Shown here piece after piece: positions 1-8,657 of a stretch of 60,770 nucleotides of DNA. This DNA is from an uncultured Duganella sp. (GTDB taxonomy: Bacteria; Pseudomonadota; Gammaproteobacteria; Burkholderiales; Burkholderiaceae). Made by a program: the position numbers and the translations under genes. How positions within the stretch are numbered: the stretch's first letter is position 1; every line of letters begins with the position of its first letter. The stretch lies in NCBI GenBank assembly GCA_946482635.1, contig CAMLSG010000004.1, positions 1-60,770 on the forward strand, given 5' to 3'. The notes below the pieces were generated by a model. The model was not told where the DNA came from, did no database searches, and was given only the letters and a program-made list of their open reading frames with translations.

Positions 1-89
1 CAACCTTGGGGTCAGGCTCTTTGGTTGACACGGCCCCGGCCGTGTAGCAGTTGAGCCTGTGTCAACCTGAGCGCCTGACCCCAAGGTTG
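1..89. repeat. Nested intergenic palindrome (repeat R1)
   Basis: Outer arms of 17 bp at 1-17 and 73-89 are perfect inverted copies with the core GGGTCAGGC/GCCTGACCC. Inside lie a second 9-bp pair (23-31 with 59-67) and a small GC-rich hairpin (30-43). The left arm reaches the window edge, so the element may extend further. It sits just past the stop codon of the DUF3141 gene and may work as a terminator or REP-like element. Three related elements occur later in the window. Confidence 0.75.
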
Positions 90-97
90 ACACGGGG

Positions 98-2242
98 TCA
101 GCCGTGGAACAGCTCTTCGACGCGGGACATGCGCCTGGCCGCTTCGCCGGAGAGCGCGCCGGAGGCGGTCATGATCTGGCGGATGCCTTCCAGCGCGCGC
201 TTGCGGTCGACGTCGGCCAGCAGCTTGGGCACCGCCGACATCGCGCGCTCTTCGTCCAGTTGCAGGATCATGTTCTGCTCCTGCACCACTTCCTTGAAGC
301 GGGCCAGCGATACGCGCTCCTTGGCCGGAAGCAGTGCGCGCAACTCGCGCAGCACGCCAAACGCCCGCTCGTCGGCCACCCGCACCTCCGGGCTGCGGGC
401 GATATACAGGATCGAGCGCACCACCGCTTCGCGCTCGCCACCGCTGGCCAGCCGCTTGGCCGCTTCGGTGCGCCGCGCAGCCACCACCGATTCGCGTGCG
501 ATATCGCGCCCGATGCGGCGGCGGATATTCGCCGAATCGGCGCGCAGTCCCACCAGCGTTTGCAGCAAAGGCTGGCCGTAGGTGGACAGGAAGAACTGCT
601 CCACCGCCTGGTCTCGTATCACCTGGTACTGGTCCAGCGCCGCTACGATCTGCTCCGAAGCCGCCTCCTGCATCTTGAGGAAGAAGTTATCCTTCGCCAC
701 CGGCTTGCGCTGCCCGCGAACCTGCTCGGCCAAGTTGCTGATCCCGTTCAGGAAAGGATTCATGTCGGAGAACAGCTCATAACGCATGCGGTAGGGATGC
801 ATGCGCCGCATCCACTCTGCGCCCTGTTCATTGGTCGTCGCCTGGACAAAGGGACTGACAAAAGTGCGATACAGGCCCTGGTTGATTTCGGAGAGCCGCG
901 CCACAGTGGCGAAACGGCGTTCATCTTCATCGTCATTGCCGCCCAGCGCGCGCAGCTCGTTCAGGTCGCGCCGCTCGAAGCGCACCACGTAATTGCCGTC
1001 GGCAAGCTCGGGGCTATGCACGCCCTCCCCGGCCTTGTCGATGAAGACCGCCTCGTACAGCCCGGGCGGCAGCACGTCGATCAAGTCCATCGAGCGGGTA
1101 AACTCCTCGTGCTCCTTGTTGGCGACGGAGGCAGACACGAAGATGCCCAGGTGGCCGATCGATTCGTGCAGCGTGTATACCACCGTCTGCCCGCCCGCCA
1201 CCAGCGCGGCATCGTCCTCATACAAATCGAGCAGCCATCCCAGCGCTTGCTGCGGCGGAGTGATGTCGTCGCCCCACGAGCAGAACACCACAATCGGCGA
1301 GCGGATATTGCGCAGGTCGATGCGGCGCCCGGCCGTGTCGTGGATGGTGCCGTTGCTCAGGCGATTGCCGACGAACAGGTTATCGGTGATGAACTGGATC
1401 TCTTCCGCGTTCAGCAGCACCGGATTGCCCCACCAGCGCTCGAACTCGAGGAAGCGCTTTTCCTCCGTGTCGACGTTGGCATACACGTGGTAGCCCTTCT
1501 TCCAGTAAGTGTTGGAAGGATTCATGTTCTCGAAATTGCTGACCAGGTGGGCGCCGTCGAACTTGCCGTTGCCAAGGTCGCCCGCCAGGGACGTCATCCA
1601 GGTGCCGCCAGTCAGGCCGCCCAGGTAGCGCAGGGGATTCTTGCCCCGCACGCCGGCCCAGTAAGACAAAGGCGCGCCGGCCAGCACCAGCGGGCCGGCC
1701 AGCTCGGGATGCAGGGCCGCAGTCATCATGATCTGCCAGCCGGCCTGGCAGTTGCCGATCAGGGCCGGCTTGCCTTCCGCCTGCGGGTGCAGGTACGCCA
1801 CCTGCTCGATGAACTGCGCTTCCGCATGGCAGACGTCCTCAATGGTCTGCCCCGGCACCGGCGCAGGCAGGAAGCCGATGAAGTAGCAGGGATTGCCCGC
1901 CTTCAGGACGACGCCGATCTCGCTGTCCTGCTTCATGCCGCCGATGCCCGGGCCATGCCCGGCGCGCGGATCGACCACGATGAATGGGCGCTTGGTGTCG
2001 TCGATCTCCACGCCTTCGGGCGGGATGATGCGCATCAGCGAATAATTCACAGGCCGCGCGAGCGTGCGGCCGTCGATGATGGTCTCGAATTCGAAATTGA
2101 GCACATGGGGTGCAGTCTCGCGTTCGCGCGCATTGCGCTCCGTCCCGCGGCGATACAGTACGTCCATGAACAGGATCGAGCGCTGCCAGGCGTCGGTCCA
2201 GTATTCCACTGCTTGCGCTGCAAGGTTGGTTTGGTCGGCCAT
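98..2242 (-). CDS. DUF3141 protein, PHA-synthase-like alpha/beta hydrolase
   Basis: The 714-residue product matches the DUF3141 family, large cytoplasmic proteins related to polyhydroxyalkanoate synthase. A lipase-box-like element G-N-C-Q-A-G at about residues 163-168 carries a cysteine (C165) at the nucleophile position, as in PhaC. A later SWGDD segment and a HESIGH segment could supply the Asp and His of a triad. The C-terminal third is helical and charged. I chose the ATG at 2242 because GGGAGA precedes it by six bases; a longer frame starting 30 bases upstream lacks such a site. No signal peptide is seen. It is divergent from the RG-I operon and may be only a neighbour. Family assignment is firm; substrate unknown. 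Confidence 0.85.
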   Translation of the reverse strand: MADQTNLAAQAVEYWTDAWQRSILFMDVLYRRGTERNARERETAPHVLNFEFETIIDGRTLARPVNYSLMRIIPPEGVEIDDTKRPFIVVDPRAGHGPGIGGMKQDSEIGVVLKAGNPCYFIGFLPAPVPGQTIEDVCHAEAQFIEQVAYLHPQAEGKPALIGNCQAGWQIMMTAALHPELAGPLVLAGAPLSYWAGVRGKNPLRYLGGLTGGTWMTSLAGDLGNGKFDGAHLVSNFENMNPSNTYWKKGYHVYANVDTEEKRFLEFERWWGNPVLLNAEEIQFITDNLFVGNRLSNGTIHDTAGRRIDLRNIRSPIVVFCSWGDDITPPQQALGWLLDLYEDDAALVAGGQTVVYTLHESIGHLGIFVSASVANKEHEEFTRSMDLIDVLPPGLYEAVFIDKAGEGVHSPELADGNYVVRFERRDLNELRALGGNDDEDERRFATVARLSEINQGLYRTFVSPFVQATTNEQGAEWMRRMHPYRMRYELFSDMNPFLNGISNLAEQVRGQRKPVAKDNFFLKMQEAASEQIVAALDQYQVIRDQAVEQFFLSTYGQPLLQTLVGLRADSANIRRRIGRDIARESVVAARRTEAAKRLASGGEREAVVRSILYIARSPEVRVADERAFGVLRELRALLPAKERVSLARFKEVVQEQNMILQLDEERAMSAVPKLLADVDRKRALEGIRQIMTASGALSGEAARRMSRVEELFHG

Positions 2243-2265
2243 GCAATTCTCCCTCAGCGTGTATC

Positions 2266-2282
2266 TGATCATTTACATGATT
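2266..2282 (-). promoter_or_regulatory. Shared operator motif, copy A
   Basis: Read on the minus strand this is AATCA-TGTAA-ATGATCA, an exact match to the AATCA-N5-WTGATCR element found in four regulatory regions of this locus. Relative to the plus-strand operon it reads TGATCAT-N5-TGATT. It ends 39 bp before the -10 of the promoter at 2299-2327, so its centre lies near -60. Confidence 0.6.
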
Positions 2283-2298
2283 ACTATGCCCTGCTCCG

Positions 2299-2327
2299 TT
2301 GACACTCCCTGCGCGAAATCCAATACT
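2299..2327 (+). promoter_or_regulatory. Sigma70-type promoter of the RG-I degradation operon
   Basis: A perfect TTGACA at 2299-2304 is followed after 17 bp by AATACT at 2322-2327 (four of six matches to TATAAT) and then CGG. Transcription would start near 2334, giving a leader of about 36 bases before the ATG at 2370. The copy A motif lies immediately upstream. Confidence 0.55.
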
Positions 2328-2369
2328 CGGAACACTATTTTGATCACAGTAACCTTAACACAGGCTACC

Positions 2370-3572
2370 ATGCGCGCCAAAGCATTGTTCTTTATTCTCG
2401 CCGCTGCCGGCAGCTCGCACGCTGCCGAACGCCTGACCATCACCGCCAGCCACGAACTGGCGCAGGCGCGCCCCTCCGAAACGATTGCGGTGCCATGGGC
2501 TGAAGTCAATCGCGCCCTGCCAGGCGCACTGCTGCAAAAGATCACGGTGCGCGATGCGTCGGGCAAGGCCCTGCCCTACCAGGTGACCAACGTTCTGCCT
2601 GAAGCGAAAGATCCCGAGGGCAAAGGCATCGCCTATGGCGAGCTGATTTTCCAGCACGATTTCGCAGCCGGCGAGCGTAGCGCCACCTTCACAGTGGAGA
2701 AAAGCAGCACCGTGTCGCCGCCCTTCCCTTCCAAGGTGTTTGCGCGCTACGTGCCGGAGCGCCTGGACGACTTCGCGTGGGAGAACGACAAGGTGGCGCA
2801 CCGCACCTACGGACCCGCGCTGGGCGCACCGGCAGAACCGGGCAGCAGCAAGGAAGTGCTGGTAACGAGCGGCCTCGATATCTGGTTCAAGCGCGTCGAT
2901 TATCCGATCGTCGACCGCTGGTACAACAAGGGCCACGACCATTACCACCATGACGAAGGCGAAGGCATGGACATGTACAACGTCGGCCGCTCGCGCGGGG
3001 CCGGCGGCACCGGGATCTGGGATGGCAAGACACTGTCCACCGCACGCAATTATGCGAAATGGAAGGTACTGGCCAATGGGCCGGTACGGGCTGTCTTCGA
3101 ACTGTCCTACGACAGCTGGGATGCGGCTGGTGTAAAGGTCGCGGAAGTAAAGCGTTTCACCGTCGACGCGGGACACTATTTCGACCAGGTTGAAAGCACT
3201 TTCACGTTCAACGGCGTTCCCTCGCTGACTGCGGCCCTGGGGCTGAACCGTAATCCAGCCGACAAGGGACAGGAAGCCGTCGTGACGACGGGACGCGCCG
3301 CAGGCTCGCTGAGCCAGTGGGTCGAGCAGAAAAGCAACGGTGCGTTTGGCGTGGCCGTCATCCTGCCGTCCGCCGATGGTTACGCGCAGGATGACCTGAA
3401 TGAACTGGTCACCGCGCCTGTCGTTTCAGGCAAGCCTTTGCGCTATTACGCCGGCGCGGCATGGTCGCGCGGCAGCCCGTTCGCCAGCAAGGCCGACTGG
3501 GATCGCCATATCGCCGCCGAGACCGCGCGCATCCGCGCGCCGTTGAAGGTCTCGTACAAGGGCGGTCAATGA
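2370..3572 (+). CDS. DUF4861 family secreted protein
   Basis: A 400-residue protein with a signal peptide (about residues 1-18, ending SSHA). The rest resembles DUF4861, a family repeatedly found in pectin and other uronate polysaccharide loci but with no activity I can name. Visible landmarks are a His/Asp/Glu-rich stretch near residue 190 (HDHYHHDEGEGMD) and a following GRSRGAGGTGIWDG loop, which could bind metal or form an active site. The start is the ATG at 2370, because the signal peptide begins there; the same frame runs back into the upstream gene. It is first in the operon, one base from the PL26 gene, which suggests a role in RG-I processing. This role is inferred from position only. 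Confidence 0.8.
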   Translation: MRAKALFFILAAAGSSHAAERLTITASHELAQARPSETIAVPWAEVNRALPGALLQKITVRDASGKALPYQVTNVLPEAKDPEGKGIAYGELIFQHDFAAGERSATFTVEKSSTVSPPFPSKVFARYVPERLDDFAWENDKVAHRTYGPALGAPAEPGSSKEVLVTSGLDIWFKRVDYPIVDRWYNKGHDHYHHDEGEGMDMYNVGRSRGAGGTGIWDGKTLSTARNYAKWKVLANGPVRAVFELSYDSWDAAGVKVAEVKRFTVDAGHYFDQVESTFTFNGVPSLTAALGLNRNPADKGQEAVVTTGRAAGSLSQWVEQKSNGAFGVAVILPSADGYAQDDLNELVTAPVVSGKPLRYYAGAAWSRGSPFASKADWDRHIAAETARIRAPLKVSYKGGQ

Positions 3573-3573
3573 C

Positions 3574-6321
3574 ATGGCGCAGCTGACACGACGACAGTTT
3601 ATCCAGGCGTCGGCGCTCGCTTCGCTAGCCGGCATCGCCGGCCCTGCCGGTGCGGGCGATGCCGGCGGGGCGGCACACAGTTCCGGCACTGCCGCGAATG
3701 CCGCGGCACTTGCAGCTGCCTCGGAACCCGACGTCCCCCTGCGCTGGCTCGAAGGCGCCGCTCCAGCGCTGTCACTTGGCACGACCTTTACCGTTCCGTG
3801 GCCGCGCGGCCAACAGAAACAACAGCAAACCTTCGTCCTTGCCAGCGCTGCCGGTGAACATCCCATGCAAAGCTGGCCGCTCGCCTATTGGCCCGACGGC
3901 TCGCTGAAGTGGACCGCCCATGCGATGCCAGCCCAGAAATCCCTCCCCGTTGACGGCTCCCTGAGCGTCCGGCCCGGCAAGCCCGCTTCCCGTCCTGCCG
4001 CCGCCATCGTGGTGCAGGAAACGCAGGACGCGTTCACGATCGACACCGGCATCATCCGCTGCGTGCTGCCGCGCCGGGGCGAGCAACTGATCGGCAGCAT
4101 CACGCGCGACGGCAGGCCCATTGCGCAGGCGTGCCGCCTTGTGGCGCTCTGCGACGACCAGCCGGACGCCGGCAACGGCGCCACCCGGCAGCAGCAATTC
4201 TCCAGCGCCATCGAACGCACCACCATCGAACAGCGCGGCCCCCTGCGCACCGTCGCGAAGATCGAGGGCCTCCACCGCAGCGCCAACCGCGCCTGGCTGC
4301 CCTTCACGGTGCGCCTGTACTTCTACGCTGGCGCCGAATCCATCCGCATCATGCACACCTTCGTGTTCGACGGCGACGAGAGCAAAGACTTCCTGCGCGG
4401 CATTGGACTTCGTTTCGAGGTGCCGATGCGCGACGCCCTGCACGACCGGCACGTGCGCTTCAGCGGCGAGGACGGCGGCCTGTGGGGTGAAGGCGTGCGC
4501 GGACTGACCGGCTTGCGCCGCGATCCCGGCGCAGCGTTCCGCCAGGCCCAGGTAGCCGGCTTGCCCGTGCCGCCGCTCGGGCAAATGAACAAGCAGGTCA
4601 GCGAACGCCTGCAACTGATCCCTGCCTGGGGCGACTACACGCTGTCGCAACTGTCGGCAGACGGTTTCCAGATCCGCAAGCGCACCAAACCTGGCCACGG
4701 CTGGATCAACGCCGCGTGGGGCCGTCGCGCCCCCGGTTGCGGCTACATCGGCGGCACCAGCGGCGGCGTCGCATTCGGCCTGCGCGACTTCTGGCAGCGC
4801 CACCCGACCCAGCTCGACATCCGCAGCGCCCACACGGAAAAAGCCGAAGTCACGATGTGGATGTGGTCTCCCGACGCGCCGGCCATGGACCTGCGCTTCT
4901 ATCACGACGGCATGGGCATGGAAACCCACGAGCAGGAACTGGAAGGCCTGGAGATCACTTACGAGGATTACGAAAAAGGCTTCGGTACTCCGGTCGGCGT
5001 GGCACGCAGCAGCGAGATCACGTTATGGGCGCTGGCCGCGACGCCGCAGCGCGAGCAGATGGTGCGCATGGCCGCCGCCGTGCAAACCCCTCCGCAACTA
5101 GTGGTCTCGCCCGCCCGCTACCTGGCGACCGGCGTGTTTGGACCGATGTGGGACTTGCCGGACCGCTCCTCGCCCGCCCGCGCGGAGCTCGAAAATGAGC
5201 TGGACAAGCGCTTCGACTTCTACCGCAACGAGGTCGAACAGCGCCACTGGTACGGCTTCTGGGACTACGGCGACGTCATGCACACCTACGACGCCGACCG
5301 CCACACCTGGCGCTACGACGTCGGCGGCTACGCCTGGGACAATTCCGAACTGTCGCCCGACCTGTGGCTCTGGTACTCCTTCCTTCGCACCGGCCGGGCC
5401 GATATCTTCCGCCTGGCCGAAGCGATGGTGCGCCACACCAGCGAAGTCGACACCTACCACCTGGGCCGCTTCGCGGGACTCGGCTCGCGCCACAACGTAC
5501 AGCACTGGGGCTGCAGCGCCAAGCAGCTGCGCATCAGCCAGGCCATGTATCGCCGCTACTATTACTACCTGACAGCCGACGAACGCATCGGCGACATCAT
5601 GCGGGAACTGCTGGATGCCGACGCCAGCCTGGCCGCCGTCGACCCGCTGCGCAAACGCGCCGGCACGCTGCAAGGACCGTACACGGCGCGCGCCAGTTTC
5701 GGCACTGACTGGAGCTCGCTGGCCGGCACCTGGCTGGTGGAATGGGAGCGCACCGGCGACAAGCGCTGGCGCGACATGCTGCTGGCCGGGATGCGCGACA
5801 TCGCCGCCATGCCGCAAGGCTTTTTCAGCGCCAATGCCATGGGCTACGACCGCAGCAGCGGCCACCTGCACAACACCCAGGGCGGCAAAGTCACCGCCAG
5901 CCACCTGAACGTCGCCTTCGGCGCGCCGGAAATCTTCGCCGAACTGATTGCCATGCTCGACCAGCCGCGCTTCGAGCAAGCGTGGCTGCGCTACTGCGCC
6001 CTCTACAACGCAAGTCCTGCGGAGCAGCAGCGCGAACTGGGCGGGCCGCATGGCGGCACCAATGCCCTGCGGGTCGGCCATTCGCGCCTGACCGCCTACG
6101 CGGCCTGGCGCCGCAAGGATGCGGAACTTGCGCGCCGAGCGTGGCAGGAGTTCTTCAGCAGCCGTACGCCAGCGTTGCGCGGCACCACGATCAGGGGTCC
6201 CGACGTGCTGATGCCGGTCAGCGAAGTGCCGTGGATAACCACCAACGACACCGCGCAATGGGGCCTCGCGGCCATCCAGAACCTGGCGCTGGCAGGCGCG
6301 CAGCTTCCAACCAAACCATAA
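3574..6321 (+). CDS. PL26-type exo-rhamnogalacturonan lyase (PcRGLX/YetA-like)
   Basis: A 915-residue protein with a twin-arginine signal (TRRQFIQASALASLAG), so it is probably folded before export to the periplasm. The N-terminal domain (about residues 50-150, with WLEGAAPALSLG and TVPWPRGQ) looks like the RIFT-barrel start of the PcRGLX/YetA family. Long central and C-terminal domains rich in Trp and Tyr (for example HWYGFWDYGD and YAWDNSELSPDLWLWY) resemble an alpha/alpha-barrel. PL26 enzymes remove unsaturated disaccharide from the end of RG-I chains. Length fits the family. It follows the DUF4861 gene by one base and precedes GH2 by 14 bases. The family call is from memory of the sequence pattern; the exact activity is inferred. 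Confidence 0.72.
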   Translation: MAQLTRRQFIQASALASLAGIAGPAGAGDAGGAAHSSGTAANAAALAAASEPDVPLRWLEGAAPALSLGTTFTVPWPRGQQKQQQTFVLASAAGEHPMQSWPLAYWPDGSLKWTAHAMPAQKSLPVDGSLSVRPGKPASRPAAAIVVQETQDAFTIDTGIIRCVLPRRGEQLIGSITRDGRPIAQACRLVALCDDQPDAGNGATRQQQFSSAIERTTIEQRGPLRTVAKIEGLHRSANRAWLPFTVRLYFYAGAESIRIMHTFVFDGDESKDFLRGIGLRFEVPMRDALHDRHVRFSGEDGGLWGEGVRGLTGLRRDPGAAFRQAQVAGLPVPPLGQMNKQVSERLQLIPAWGDYTLSQLSADGFQIRKRTKPGHGWINAAWGRRAPGCGYIGGTSGGVAFGLRDFWQRHPTQLDIRSAHTEKAEVTMWMWSPDAPAMDLRFYHDGMGMETHEQELEGLEITYEDYEKGFGTPVGVARSSEITLWALAATPQREQMVRMAAAVQTPPQLVVSPARYLATGVFGPMWDLPDRSSPARAELENELDKRFDFYRNEVEQRHWYGFWDYGDVMHTYDADRHTWRYDVGGYAWDNSELSPDLWLWYSFLRTGRADIFRLAEAMVRHTSEVDTYHLGRFAGLGSRHNVQHWGCSAKQLRISQAMYRRYYYYLTADERIGDIMRELLDADASLAAVDPLRKRAGTLQGPYTARASFGTDWSSLAGTWLVEWERTGDKRWRDMLLAGMRDIAAMPQGFFSANAMGYDRSSGHLHNTQGGKVTASHLNVAFGAPEIFAELIAMLDQPRFEQAWLRYCALYNASPAEQQRELGGPHGGTNALRVGHSRLTAYAAWRRKDAELARRAWQEFFSSRTPALRGTTIRGPDVLMPVSEVPWITTNDTAQWGLAAIQNLALAGAQLPTKP

Positions 6322-6335
6322 CAAGCCAACGAGAC

Positions 6336-8657
6336 ATGAAGACCAGATTCCTTGCAGCGCTGCTGGCAGTTGCCCTTTCCGGCCACGCCCTGGCCGACGG
6401 CCGTTCCACCGTCAACTTCGACGCCGGCTGGCGTTTCCTGAAAGCGGACGCCAAAGGGGCGGAGAAGCCGGCCTTCAACGACGGCAAGTGGCGCGCCCTG
6501 GCTGTACCGCATGACTGGAGCATCGAAGGGCCATACGACCAGGCCCATCCCAGCGGCCGTGGCGGCGGCTACCTGCCCGCCGGTATCGGCTGGTACCGCA
6601 AGACATTCACGCTACCGCAATCGGAATCGAAGCGCCGCGTGCGCATCGAATTCGATGGCGTCATGTCCAACAGCGAAGTCTGGATCAACGGCAAACTGCT
6701 TGGAAAGCGTCCTTACGGCTACAGCAGCTTTAGCTACGACCTGACGCCCCACCTCAAGTTCGGCAAAGACCAGTCCAACACCATCGCCGTACGCGCCGAC
6801 AATTCCGCCCAGCCGGCCTCTCGCTACTACACCGGCGCAGGGATATACCGGCACGTGCGGCTGGTCAGCACCGAGACTGTGCAATTCGGCGACGGCGGCG
6901 TGTATGTCACCACGCCTGAAATCAGTGCCGCTGGCGCGAAGCTCGCTCTGCGTTCCGACGTCCGGAACACCGGCAGCGCCGCCGGCGAATACACGCTGCA
7001 GGTAACCATCTACGACCCCGATGGCAAGGCGGTGCAGGACGGCGAGGTGCGCCGGCAAATCGCTGCCGGCGCCTCCGCCGACATCGCGCTGGACCTCTCA
7101 GTGGCCGCGCCGCAGCGCTGGTCGCTCGAATCGCCAAAGCTGTACCGCGCCGTGGCCACGCTGCGCAATGGCGGCACGGTGCTGGACCAGCACACCAGCA
7201 CCTTTGGCATCCGCGATTTCAGGTTCGATGCCGATACCGGATTCTGGCTGAACGGCGTCAACCTCAAGATCAAAGGCGTTTGCCTGCACCATGATGCCGG
7301 CGCCCTGGGCGCCGCTGTGCCGCTCGATGCCTGGCGGCGCCGCTTCGAACTGCTGCGTGAAGCGGGCGTCAACGCCATCCGGACTTCGCACAATCCCGTG
7401 TCGCCCGAGTTCCTCGACCTGGCCGACCAGATGGGCTTCCTGGTCATGGACGAGACCTTCGACACCTGGAACGAAGCAAAGCACAACGGCGAGCAAGGCT
7501 ACAACCGCTTCTTCACCGACTGGTGGGAAGCCGACACGCGCGCCATGGTCCTGCGCGACCGCAACCACCCGAGCATCATCCTGTACAGTGTGGGCAACGA
7601 GATCCACGACAACCTGGACAATCCCGAAGGCTTCCGCAAGTACAAGCAGCAGCAAGACCTGGTGCACCAGCTGGATCCGACACGCCCCGTCACCATGGCG
7701 CTGTTCCGTCCCGGCCTCTCCAAGGTGTATGAGAACGGCTTTGCAGACATGATGGATATCGTCGGCCAGAACTACCGCGAGAACGAGCTGGTGGCGGCGC
7801 ACAAGGCCAAGCCGGCACGCAAGGTGATCGGCACCGAAAACAACCATGCCCTTTCGGCCTGGCTGGCGTTGCGCGACAATCCTTTCATGGCGGGCCAGTT
7901 CCTATGGGTTGGCTTCGACTACCTGGGCGAGGCCGATTGGCCGATGACGACCTACGACCAGGGCCTGTTCGACCGCGCAGGCAACTGGAAGCCGCGCGGC
8001 CTGCAGCGCCGCAGCTGGTGGTCCGGCAAGCAGGTGGTGCATATTGTGCGCAGCCAGGATAACGGCGGCGTCGGGCCGCTGCGCGCTGACTGGACCCCGA
8101 CCGACATCCATACCTACGACGATGCCAAAGTCCAGGTCTACAGCAATGCCGAGGAGGTCGAACTGTTCCTCAACGACGCTTCGCTGGGCGTGAAAGCCAA
8201 ACCGAAGAACGATTCCCCGCGCCAGTGGGACGTCACTTTCGCTCCCGGCAAGCTGCGCGCCGTGGCGCGCAACGGCGGCAAGGAAGTGGCATCGGACGAG
8301 CTGCAGACCGCCGGTGCGCCTGCGCGCATCGAGCTCACCACCAGCCGCAGCGAGTTGGGCGACGGGTTCGACGACGCGGCCTTCGTCTGGGCGCAGATTG
8401 TCGATGCCAAAGGCGTCCCCCATCCGAATGCCACGGCCGCCATCACCTTCAGCATTGACGGTCCCGGCGTGCTGGCTGCTGTCGACAATGGTGATAACAC
8501 CAGCCACGATTCCTACCAGTCCAACCAGTGCAAGCCGCAGTTTGGCCGCTGCCTGGCGGTGGTGAAAGCCAGCGCCGCCAAGGGCGCCATCACGCTGCGG
8601 GCTTCCGCTCCGGGCATCGCAGCGGGGTCCGTCAGCATCGCGGCGGGGAGGAAATGA
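6336..8657 (+). CDS. GH2 glycosidase, beta-galactosidase-like
   Basis: A 773-residue exported enzyme with signal peptide MKTRFLAALLAVALSGHALA. The order is typical GH2: sugar-binding jelly roll (about 25-190), immunoglobulin-like domain (about 195-295), TIM barrel (about 300-590) and a C-terminal beta domain. The acid/base is visible as E422 in VGNEIHD and the nucleophile as E501 in IGTENN. Such enzymes commonly remove beta-galactose, and RG-I side chains contain beta-1,4-galactan, so that is the likely target; beta-glucuronidase activity is an alternative. Its last base overlaps the start of the next gene, which implies translational coupling. Family is certain, substrate is not. Confidence 0.9.
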   Translation: MKTRFLAALLAVALSGHALADGRSTVNFDAGWRFLKADAKGAEKPAFNDGKWRALAVPHDWSIEGPYDQAHPSGRGGGYLPAGIGWYRKTFTLPQSESKRRVRIEFDGVMSNSEVWINGKLLGKRPYGYSSFSYDLTPHLKFGKDQSNTIAVRADNSAQPASRYYTGAGIYRHVRLVSTETVQFGDGGVYVTTPEISAAGAKLALRSDVRNTGSAAGEYTLQVTIYDPDGKAVQDGEVRRQIAAGASADIALDLSVAAPQRWSLESPKLYRAVATLRNGGTVLDQHTSTFGIRDFRFDADTGFWLNGVNLKIKGVCLHHDAGALGAAVPLDAWRRRFELLREAGVNAIRTSHNPVSPEFLDLADQMGFLVMDETFDTWNEAKHNGEQGYNRFFTDWWEADTRAMVLRDRNHPSIILYSVGNEIHDNLDNPEGFRKYKQQQDLVHQLDPTRPVTMALFRPGLSKVYENGFADMMDIVGQNYRENELVAAHKAKPARKVIGTENNHALSAWLALRDNPFMAGQFLWVGFDYLGEADWPMTTYDQGLFDRAGNWKPRGLQRRSWWSGKQVVHIVRSQDNGGVGPLRADWTPTDIHTYDDAKVQVYSNAEEVELFLNDASLGVKAKPKNDSPRQWDVTFAPGKLRAVARNGGKEVASDELQTAGAPARIELTTSRSELGDGFDDAAFVWAQIVDAKGVPHPNATAAITFSIDGPGVLAAVDNGDNTSHDSYQSNQCKPQFGRCLAVVKASAAKGAITLRASAPGIAAGSVSIAAGRK

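Noticed and set aside
104..2302. A 732-codon open frame on the plus strand opposite the DUF3141 gene
   Set aside because: It is a GC-driven shadow. The minus-strand frame has recognisable family motifs, while this one is Arg/His/Gln-rich with no domain.
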